Shown one piece after another: positions 34,332 through 43,172 of a stretch of 64,000 nucleotides of DNA; the first letter of the stretch is position 1, and every line of letters starts with the position of its first letter. The notes beneath the pieces were generated by a model. The model was given only the letters and a program-made list of their open reading frames with translations, was not told the origin of the DNA and ran no database searches. The translations under genes were made by a program, and so were the position numbers. Origin of the DNA: Mantis religiosa (Eukaryota > Arthropoda > Insecta > Mantodea > Mantidae); contig JAUKNK010000057.1 of assembly GCA_030765055.1 (NCBI GenBank), positions 2,984,001 through 3,048,000 on the forward strand. Reading direction: 5' to 3'.

Positions 34332-34807
34332 ATTTATTTCTGGAAATACAGCAACATCCAATTCGACAGCTGTTTGAAATGGATGAGAAAATAGAAATCA
34401 AAGAAGAGAATCCCCTTGAAGACGACACACCCTCACAGAATGAGAGAGAGTTCTTTCACAAAGTTGTTACAGCAAACACAAACATTGATGATGTCACTGA
34501 TTGTGAGATAACAGTCAAAACAGAAATTAAATCAGAGACTCCTTTTATCAAAGATCTTGTCAAGCAGATTAAGAGCGAAACTGCTACTTGGAGCAACAAC
34601 TGCAGTATAAATGGGAAATCAGAAATTGAACAACAGACTCTATTTTCAGACATTGGTTCACAGAATGAGAGAGAATTTCTTCTAGAGGATCCTGTAATGA
34701 TTGATAACAAATATAACAGTATTCACGAAATTGATAATAAAATAGAAATTAAAGAAGAAGCTTGTTGGCTGGAAACAGAAACTTCATCAATTGGTGATAA
34801 TACTAAG
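34332..34807 (+). CDS. Zinc-finger gene A, acidic N-terminal exon
   Basis: Likely internal exon: a polypyrimidine tract and AG end at 34331, and AAG|GTAAGA at 34807/34808 is a strong donor. The first in-frame ATG of the exon is 34379 (MDEKIEIKEENP), which I take as the probable start; the frame is also open upstream to 34268. The 143 residues from this ATG are acidic and contain five matches to the SUMO consensus hydrophobic-K-x-E (IKEE, VKTE, IKSE, IKSE, IKEE). The exon has an internal duplication: SQNEREFF and SQNEREFL, and KIEIKEE twice. Similar IKEE-rich lead exons are common in insect C2H2 genes. It ends in phase 0. In copy B all but the last ~30 bases of this exon are gone. Confidence 0.75.
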
Positions 34808-35587
34808 GTAAGATATATAGAAACCTGCTGCATTAGACTGAGCAATGTTTTGTAATAATGTCGCCAATATATTATGTACTATTGCAGAATATTATCTTTT
34901 GTGCTGAAATAAAGAGTAAACTTAAGTCACTGATTCAAAGACAACAGTGGACTATGTCATAAACCTTTAAACATATGCCCAGGACATATCAGCTGACTCT
35001 CATAGCTATAAGCTTCTGGAGTATGAACCAAAACTTTATAGATAATTTGGATATCATTTCATACAAGTATGTATACAAAAAGAATGGCAATTGGCACTCT
35101 TCCAGGTTTTTACATTTTAAATACAATACAGTATCTATGTTTAAGTATGTTCAGATATGATTGCATTTTTGAGAAGACCTGTATACAAAAAGCAATTTGC
35201 ATTTACTGCTTTATTATTATCATCATTAATCAAGGTACAGGTTGTACTGAGGAATCTACTAGCTACTTCACTGATGACATGACCAAATGTGTTATTGGTA
35301 TAAATGAATCTAACATGTTAATCTTTCTTTCCTGTCTGTGTTCCTGTCTTAATATTTGTAAGTGCTTGACCACTTTAATCGTATATTCTGATTTATTAAA
35401 CATTTCTGTTTCTAGTTCTGTGTTCTCTAAACCAAACAAATACCTTCTCCACTTGGTTTTTGTACCCATTATTGCAAGATCAAATATCAAATACTGTCTC
35501 TACATATCTTGTAAATATCTTAGCAGTACATTTAACACTATGTACATATTTGTGTGAAAGTAATACATTTGAATTACTCTGTTACAG
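34808..35587 (+). other. Gene A intron between acidic exon and microexon
   Basis: GT at 34808 and AG at 35586-35587. The whole stretch aligns to copy B (45497-46929 minus the Penelope insertion). The open frames here are AT-rich accidents. Confidence 0.6.
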
Positions 35588-35619
35588 GATGTGGTCCTTC
35601 CTCCAATAAAATGTTCAAG
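35588..35619 (+). CDS. Zinc-finger gene A, 32-nt microexon
   Basis: Flanked by CTGTTACAG and GTGAGT. It encodes DVVLPPIKCS plus two bases. Its length (3n+2) converts the phase-0 end of the acidic exon into the phase needed by the zinc-finger exon, whose frame begins one base inside the acceptor. The same 32-nt exon with both splice sites is retained in copy B (46930-46961). Without it the two outer exons would not be in frame, which argues strongly that it is real. Confidence 0.8.
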
Positions 35620-35819
35620 GTGAGTCCTTACTCTTTTCAGTTATAAGCCTTATGTTTACTCTAGCATTTATGTTTTAGTACATGTGTCATCAAGCTCTTG
35701 AACTAATTCAAATAGATGTACCGTAGAAATTGCTCTAAGCAAAATCATATGGGACAAAAGAAATTTCCACATTGAACATGTTTCGGTCCACAAAATACAA
35801 GATATTCTAGATAGTCAGC

Positions 35820-36895
35820 ATGAAAAATTCAATACCATGGCCGGAATTTGAACCACGGATCTCCTGGTTTCCATCCAGTTGCTCTTACCTTTTGAGCTAC
35901 CATGGCCAACGTACTGTCATGACATTAAATTCTCCAGTTGACTCGTATATTTCCACGGTAGAACACTAGAGGCTCCTGCATCCGAGATACAGCTTCTGTG
36001 GCGACTTTTTGCCGTAAGTACTTAAGTCCCAGGCTTCATCATTTAACTCTTATTATTTTAGTTAATTGGTGGAAAATAATGATTTCTCTACACTAGCCGT
36101 TTATAGGCTAAGGTTTTTGATAGAGTCAACATTAAAAATTCAATTCAATGGCCATGATTTGAACCACGGATCTCCTGGTTTCCGTCCAGTCGCTCTTAAC
36201 CGTTGAACTACCATGGCCAACGTGTCATCCTAACATTAAATTCTCCAGTACCGGTAGACCACTAGAGGCTCTCGCATCCGAGGTACACGGTTTGTGGCGA
36301 CTTCCTGTCGTAAGTACGTAAGTCCCAGGCTTCTTCATTTAACTCTTATTTTAGTTAATTGGTGGAAATTAATGATTTCTCTACACTAGCTGTATATAGG
36401 CTAAGGTTTTTGATAGAGTCAACATGAAAAATTCAATGCAATGGCTGGGATTTGAACCACAGATCTCCTGGTTTCTGTCCAGTCGCTCTTATCCTTTGAG
36501 CTACCATGGCCAACGTGCCATCCTAACATTAAATGCTCCAGTTGACTCATATATTTCCCTGGTAGACCACTAGAGGCTCTCGGATCCGAGATACATGGTT
36601 TGTGGCGACTTACTGTCGTAAGTACGTAAGTCCCAGGCTTCATCATTTAACTCTTATTTTAGTTAATTGGAGGAAAATAATGATTTCTCTACACTAGCTG
36701 TATATAGGCTAAGGTTTTTGATAGAGTCAACATGAAAAATTCAATGCAATGGCTGGGATTTGAACCACGAATCTCCTGGTTTCTGTCCGGTGACTCTTAA
36801 CCTTTGAGCTACCATGGCCAACGTGCCATCCTAACATTAAATTCTCCAGTTAGCTCGTATATTTCCCCAGTAGACCACTAGGGGCTCTTGCAAAT
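35820..36895 (-). repeat. Tandem array of ~300-bp units, each with a tRNA-like segment
   Basis: About 3.6 units; the tRNA-like parts are at 35834-35906, 36145-36217, 36438-36510 and 36746-36818 (spacings 311, 293, 308). On the minus strand each starts GCCATGG, has a D-arm with GCTC/GAGC paired (perturbed in units 2 and 4), the A-box-like TAGCTCAAAGG, an anticodon-like arm closed by CTGG/CCAG, and the B box GGTTCAAAT. Acceptor ends pair 7 of 7 (with one G-U) in unit 1. The T-stem is poorly paired and the residue before the anticodon is C in some units, so these do not look like working tRNAs. The array lies in a large intron of gene A and is missing from copy B. Confidence 0.8.
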
Positions 36896-37895
36896 GGTGA
36901 ATATTGCATCACATCAATTTATTAATAGTTGTCTGACAGATACATTCTATTTGCTGCAAATGCGTACAAATGTTCTCATAAACCTGGAGCCAGCATATCC
37001 GTAATTGAGAGTGGCATTCAGAACATGGAGGACATCTAAATGACCCAAATAACAGTAATTTATAAATTACTGAATTTCTGAATACACTACAAATGTTAAT
37101 GTGCTTTTCATTTTGTATTTTATGCAATTCGAATATTCTGTTATTCAGTATGCTGAACATCAACACTGTAGTAAAGAACTATATTTCTAAGTAAAGAAAG
37201 ACATAAAACTGCTAAACTTATCAAGTACAGTGAGAAACTAAGGGCATTTTTTCAAAATCAGTTTTTTCAATAATTAGTAAGAATTAATTGGGTGCATTTA
37301 TGTATATTTACTGTACTGTAATAAGGAATACATAAAACAGAACCTTAACTAAACGTTTTTTGCCTATCCTAAACAGTTAAAAAAATGACATAGTTCCTTT
37401 CTCCACTAAACAATTCATTTGAATTCTGTGTGATTTCAACAATGTGCAGAATGTTTGCTTATAGGATCCACTTTCTTTTACCATAGAGAGGATATTGAAT
37501 TTAAATTTCAGCTCATAAGCAAACACTTCTGAAAATGTTACTATTGTTTCAACATTTTATAAGCGTCTTACCTGCTACAAGATATGTGGTAAAACCTTTC
37601 TGTTTTCATATCATACTAAGCATTTAGTAATTAGTAGTACAAGAGAGATAAAAGTAACCAGTTGAGGCTAAAGAGGATCAATTTAATCTTATATCTAAGA
37701 TTCACCTTTCCTTTATTAAACTTTTGAACCAATACCTACAAAGATGCTAAATCCATTTGCTGTATACGTCTGTAATTTAAAGTCTACGTTGGTATATCCT
37801 TGTCTCTGCTTTTGAATGTCAAAAGTAAGTAATAGTAAAGGGATTAGCTCCTTAGTGGAATTAGGAAAAACCGGAGTTACAGGTATAATATTTGA
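36896..37895. other. No recognisable feature (intron of gene A)
   Basis: AT-rich; no motif. Confidence 0.5.
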
Positions 37896-37899
37896 AAAA

Positions 37900-38560
37900 C
37901 TCCTGAGAGTTTGCTATAAAGACTTGACAAAACACAAGCCAAAATCCTAGAGGTGTATATAAATCGACAAAAGAAAGTAGGAAACAGGAATATATAGAGG
38001 TCAGTAGTAAAAAGAGCTATGGAAGAAATATGAATTCAGGATATATGGAATATAGAAAATAGAAATGTGGACATTTTATGGAAAATAACTACAGCCACAA
38101 TGGAGGATATAGAAAGACAGATATGGGGAAGACTAGAAAATGGAAAAATCTTTAAATTTTATTCTGATCTAAAAGGGAATAGCACAAAAAGATATGTAAA
38201 ACTATGCAATAGACAGGACGGGGAAGGAATGTCTTGGGTAAGAATGGGATCAATGTAGTTAAGAAGCACAATAGGAATATGTGAATTATGTAGAGAAATA
38301 GAAAGTATGGTTCATTACTTACAAAAGTAGAGAACTAGCGCTATGCGAGGAGAAATATCAAAAGGTTTTAATCAAGATTATAGCATTAAGAATTGTTGCA
38401 AGAGGAAATAAAAATATGTGAAAGTTTTTTTGAAAAGTTAAAAAGAAGTAGATAAGAAAAGGAAGATTGACAATGAAAAAATGCTGGACCAACAATGGGA
38501 GTCAGATAGGAAATTACATTAGATGGCAGAGTGGATGCTATGCTACAATTAGATCTAAAT
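37900..38560 (+). pseudogene. LINE 3' fragment with Cys/His tail
   Basis: Reads GEGMSWVRMGS, then the Cys-x2-Cys...His group ICELCREIESMVHYL, and KRKIDNEKMLDQQWESDRK, with stops between. This resembles the C-terminal Cys/His region of a LINE RT protein. The upstream part (EDIERQIWGRLENGKIFKFY) fits as linker. It is a dead fragment inside the large intron of gene A; clade not resolved. Confidence 0.5.
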
Positions 38561-38777
38561 GTTAGTTAAATTGTTCTGTCACACCAGCCGTGTGTATGCC
38601 AAACTCTGGATAGGTTCAGTCAGACTGACAATTAATAGTGGCTGACTATAAAGCCTGGACTTAGGTTCTTACGTGTTATAAGTCGCCATTAAGGAGTTAC
38701 TTGATATGTATATGAGAATTTCATAGTTGTTTACTGGGATAATGCGAGTCAATTGGAGAATTAATGTCAAATGAAAT

Positions 38778-39016
38778 GTGTAGTGTTTAACGCCCGCTTT
38801 ACTACTTACGGCACAGCAGGCAATGACACTGATGATACATGAGATGAAGATGGAGCATCGGTGGAATGAGATGGTTGGGGAAACCGGAGGTCCCGGAGAA
38901 AACCTGTCCCAGCGCCGTGTTGTCCACCACGAATTTCTTTACGGTCGCCTGGGATCGAACCCGGGCCGCTTTGGTGAGAGCCAAGCGGTCTAACCACTGA
39001 GCCACGCCGCGGCCAC
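38778..39016 (-). mobile_element. tRNA-derived SINE
   Basis: The minus-strand head at 39016-38943 is tRNA-like: A box TGGCTCAGTGG (38994-39004), B box GGTTCGATCCC (38951-38961), and GGCTCTCACC between them in the position of an anticodon arm. The head resembles tRNA-Glu (TTAGACC..., TCACC, GGCCCGGGTTCGA), by inspection. The body runs to about 38778, ending near GGGCGTTAAAC. No clean target duplication was found, so the ends are approximate. Confidence 0.82.
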
Positions 39017-39570
39017 GAATTGTCATAATGGCATTAGTGTCATGCTCAATTGTTACAGCCACTGACAGAGACTGGGAGATCCCGGCTGTGACATTGAAGT
39101 TTTGGGTCTGACGTAGTCTGTCCAAATTCTCTCCTTTCATATTCTTTCTTCTTCCTCAATTGAACAAGAATGTGATGTGAGGACCTCTCAGTTCCACTTT
39201 TTCAGGTAAACCATTATTCAAAGCTTCCTTCACCCGCTATTGATAGGTGAAAGGAGAGACAAATGAGTGCAGTGTTTCCTGACACTTGAAGTCCCATTGC
39301 TGTAATAGAATAGCCGAAACTTTGTAAGGTATAGTTGATCATATTGCTGTGGGCATTAACTAATAATGGAGTTGTTTACTTGCTCTTTCTTCACCGCAAT
39401 CTAGAGCAGAACAAGGGTTACAGTACTGGGCTGTACATTTCCAGATTAATTTAAAATGATAATTGTAGATAGATTCATTACTTGTAACTACTTTCCACTT
39501 ATCTCTGACTTTCGTCTGTCACACATTTTAAAAATAATACTGACTGATACTAAGTTCTGGAATATTTCAG

Positions 39571-41317
39571 ATTATACCCAGAAGCAGTTCCTGTCGCGAC
39601 TCTTGACAAGTCTCCATTGTTCTGTGCTGAAGTCCCAACAAGAAACACCAATTATGATTATCAAAAATATGATGTTACATGTGATGTACTAACTGCAAAG
39701 GAATCCGTACATTCTGATCAATACGGTAAACGTAGTGATGGGGCAGAGACTTATATAGAACCTTTATACTTAGAACACAGTAATTTAAGTGATATGAGCA
39801 AAACAACACAACAGTGTAGCACGAGTGAGAGCAGCTTAACATCTGAATCGAATTTGAAAACACATAACATTATTAATTATGGTAAGAAACCACATCAGTG
39901 TAATGTTTGTGATAAGAGCTTTACTTGGCTATCACATTTGAAAAGGCACAATTTAGTTCATGAAGGTAAGAAGCCACATCGATGTAAAGTTTGTGATAAG
40001 AGCTTTACTCAGTTGTCACATTTGAAAGTACATAATTTAGTTCATGAAAATAGCAAGTTACATAAATGTAAACTTTGTGGTAAGAGCTTTACTCAGCTGT
40101 CAGATCTGAAAATACATAATTTAATTCATGAAGGTAAGAAGCCACATCAGTGTAAAGTTTGTCATAAGAGCTTTATTCAGTTGTCAACTTTGAAAACTCA
40201 TACTTTCGTTCATGAAAGTACAAAGCCACACCAGTGTAAAGTTTGTGATAAGAGCTTTACTCAGTTGTCAAATTTGAAAGTACATAATTTAGTTCATGAA
40301 AATAGCAAGTCACATAAATGTAAACTTTGTGGTAAGATATTTACTCTGTTGACATATTTGAAGAGACATAGTTTGGTCCATGAAGGTAAGAAGCCACAGC
40401 AATGTAAGGTTTGTGATAAAAGCTTTACTCAGTTGTCACATTTAAAAATGCATAATCTTGTTCATGAAGGTAAGAAGGCACACCAATGTAAGGTTTGTGA
40501 TAAAAGCTTTACTCAGTTGTCAAAATTGAAGAGACACAATTTAATTCATGAAGGTAAGAAGCCACACCAATGTAAAGTTTGTGATAAGGGCTTTACTCTG
40601 TTGTCATATTTGAAGAGACACAATTTAATTCATGAAGGTAAGAAGCCACACCAATGTAAGGTTTGTGATAAGAGCTTTACTCAGTTGTCAAATTTGAAGA
40701 GACACAATTTAATTCATGAAGGTAAGAAGCCACACCAATGTAAAGTTTGTGATAAGGGCTTTACTCTGTTGTCATATTTGAAAATACATAATTTAATTCA
40801 CGAAGGTAAGAAGCCACACCAATGTAAAGTTTGTGATAAAAGCTTTACTCAGTTGTCACATTTAAAAATGCATAATCTTGTTCATGAAGGTAAGAAGGCA
40901 CACCAATGTAAGGTTTGTGATAAAAGCTTTACTCAGTTGTCAAAATTGAAGAGACACAATTTAATTCATGAAGGTAAGAAGCCACACCAATGTAAAGTTT
41001 GTGATAAGAGCTTTACTCGTTTGGACAAATTGAAAATACATATTCTAGTTCATGAAGGTAAGAAGGCACACCAATGTAAGGTTTGTGATAAGAGCTTTAC
41101 TCAGTTGTCAAATTTGAAGAGACACAATTTAATTCATGAAGGTAAGAAGCCACACCAATGTAAAGTTTGTGATAAGGGCTTTACTCTGTTGTCATATTTG
41201 AAAATACATAATTTAATTCACGAAGGTAAGAAGCCACACCAATGTAAAGTTTGTGATAAGAGCTTTACTCAGTTGTCAACCTTGAAAACACATAATTTGG
41301 TTCATGAACGTAAGTAG
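39571..41317 (+). CDS. Zinc-finger gene A, terminal exon: 17 C2H2 fingers
   Basis: The acceptor AATATTTCAG ends at 39570. After about 100 residues of linker and a degenerate finger (one Cys and one His replaced by Ser and Asn), 17 regular fingers follow, each C-x2-C-x12-H-x3-H with 28-residue spacing and the linker H-E-G-K-K-P-H. Residues at helix positions -1,2,3,6 are, in order: WSHR QSHV QSDI QSTT QSNV LTYR QSHM QSKR LSYR QSNR LSYI QSHM QSKR RDKI QSNR LSYI QSTT. The expected role is sequence-specific DNA binding in the nucleus; the target is unknown. The exon starts in phase 2 and fits the microexon; from ATG 34379 the protein would be about 735 residues. It stops at TAG 41315-41317, one finger before the apparent ancestral end. 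Confidence 0.9.
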
Positions 41318-41410
41318 GCATACCAATGTAAATTTTGTCATTACAGCTTTAGTCGTTTGTCACTTTTGAAAGTACATAGTTTGATTCATGACAATAACAG
41401 CACACAATAA
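41318..41410 (+). pseudogene. In-frame 18th finger after the stop of gene A
   Basis: Directly after the TAG the frame continues for 30 codons: a complete finger (CKFCHYSFSRLSLLKVHSLIH) then NNSTQ and TAA at 41408-41410. Copy B ends with the same NSTQ-stop coding at about 59655-59666. The TAG at 41315 therefore probably arose from AAG (Lys of the usual GKK linker) and trims the last finger. Confidence 0.75.
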
Positions 41411-42695
41411 TGTGTTAAATATTCATTGTCATGTTTCCTAAACAATTTGATTTATGAGGCTATGAAGCGTAGATGAACAGAGTATGTTAGCAGAACACTA
41501 CTTGTCTTCTTTCAAGGAAGCATTTCTTATTGTTCAGGGAATAGGTGGTTTTGATTTCAGCAGTGTGTATGATGGTGTTTATTATCATCACATTATTAGT
41601 AGTAGTTGAATTATTATTTAGCTCATGTTAAATATATTAATTTGTATGCATATAGTAAATGTATTTACATAGTCAACTATTATCTAAATGTGTCAAATTA
41701 TTGTCATCTTCAGGTCTGACAATAAACAATTCAAATTAATTGCTTTCTAACATTATTTGCCCCAAATTAGCATAAGTAGCCACACTTTTCAGCAGCACTT
41801 TAATGTGGTTACAGTATTTATATTCCAGGCTTTCGTTACTTTGACAGCGAACTCATACGAGTGGTTTGTTTACTACACACTTAATAGATACTACATAGAG
41901 TCATTTTCACATTCGTTCAGGAAGGCGAGTGGAGTCCATCTGTATAATATTGCTCCTGTTGCATGGTTGAAACAAGACACACTTACATTTGTAACATTGG
42001 ATAAGCGAATGGGTTCACCTCTACAGCGGGATAATTAGTGACATTGTCAAGATGGTTTTCAGGTCCAGCTTTATCCTGAGCTTGTTTTCTCACAGCTGAT
42101 ACAAATGTTCCAAAGAGGCACTGTGAGAATATTTCTCTCTCCAGATATTCCTTCTGAGTATGATATTGATCAGATACCGCATTTCTGTTGAACAGAACTT
42201 GACTTTTGCTATTAAAAATAAATGAGTGCTAACAATGAGTGTTAGCTAATGACTCCTTTGTTTTGCAAATCGTAGTTCATGCTACACATTGAGTCTCTGG
42301 TTTGTCCACATGAGCTTTCTTCTGGTTGCTGGCAGCTAATAAATTTGAATTAAGCATATTGTAAAATTGCTGGAGATCACACATCTAAGTATAGCTGAGG
42401 CCAACTTGCATATGATTCATATGTTCCAAAATGGTAAAACAGTAGTTTTGATCTCAGGTTTACATGTTTCGTCGGACCAACTGTTGAAGTTGGCAAGATA
42501 AAGTCTGAGATAATCATGCATTAAGATAATAAATATGGGGCTGAAATAATACATGCATTGTTGCTACGTGGTAATTTTTACTATATGTTGAATATTGTAG
42601 GTATTAATTCTAGCATTATCCTAAAACTAAGGGGCAACTGCTAATTTAGTTTGCCTTTTGGGCTACAAAGTGTTAAAGGCATTCAAGTTTCATAT
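41411..42695 (+). other. 3' UTR and flank of gene A
   Basis: Noncoding. Contains AATAAA at 41721-41726. Aligns with 59690-60710 behind copy B, including ATGTTTCGTCGGACCAACTG near 42465 and 60690. The 41757-42038 ORF is not conserved in B and is not called. Confidence 0.6.
41721..41726 (+). promoter_or_regulatory. Putative polyadenylation signal of gene A
   Basis: AATAAA about 400 bp after the stop, in a block conserved in copy B (AATAAA at 59974-59979). Confidence 0.5.
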
Positions 42696-43172
42696 TGTAA
42701 ATTTGTGGGTTCGTGAAATTAACAGTCCAATTGCACAAAATCAAAATGTTCTTTATCTCCACCGAATTAGAGTTTAATCACTTGCCGATTACATAGAATT
42801 ACTTAGCGCACACAATTGCGTCTGTCACAGGTGCATTGCACGCTCACAGTTACGTACAACTCCTCTGATACAAGTACACCGACTTCCAGTCCGTCCACTC
42901 ACTGGACGCTCCTCACGGCTGCTCGCCCAGAACTTAACTGACTCGCCAACTGCAGCCCAGTTTTATAGGAATATCGCTGTTTCTGGAGGTCTCGCGTTTC
43001 AGTAAATAACCCCAAAAGTTCTCGATCGCAGCAGGAGAGGAAAGAGACGGCCAGTGATGTTTTTCCAACAATCCCTTCGTTACCGCTAAAGACAAATGGG
43101 TAGGCGTGGGCGAATGCCTCCCGGCCCCTACCCAGCCGCCAGTTGGTCGCGTCTTTCAATAATTGGGTAACA
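42696..43172 (-). repeat. 3' LTR of gypsy copy 3
   Basis: 477 bp, minus strand TGTTACCC...AATTTACA. The purine tract TTAAGGACGGGGTAG precedes it on that strand. Similar over most of its length to the copy 2 LTR. Confidence 0.88.

Larger units (their letters stand above)
32232..42480 (+). repeat. Segmental duplication, unit A (zinc-finger gene, intact copy)
   Basis: Homologous blocks in the same order and orientation recur in unit B (45361-60720): 32232-32332 with 45361-45462; 34778-35640 with 45463-46270 and 46908-46975; 35640-35790 with 46976-47140; 39080-39340 with 56770-56985; 39530-41420 with 58400-59690; and 41560-42480 with 59810-60710. Sequence between the blocks differs because each unit has gained its own insertions. 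Confidence 0.85.

Noticed and set aside
35069..35557. 162-residue ORF in the first intron of gene A
   Set aside because: AT-rich, no motif, and the aligned region of copy B does not keep the frame.
35834..36818. Four functional tRNA genes
   Set aside because: The T-stems do not pair, the base before the anticodon is C in some units, no isotype fits, and the segments sit inside ~300-bp tandem units.
38802..39140. 112- and 63-residue minus-strand ORFs
   Set aside because: They are translations of the tRNA-derived SINE (GSIPGD-type text) and its flank, not proteins.
39880..41310. CRISPR-like or satellite array because of regular 84-bp repeats
   Set aside because: The 84-bp period is the 28-codon C2H2 finger; the frame is open throughout and the zinc ligands are conserved.
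41757..42038. 93-residue ORF after gene A
   Set aside because: The homologous flank of copy B does not keep it open, and it lacks any motif.
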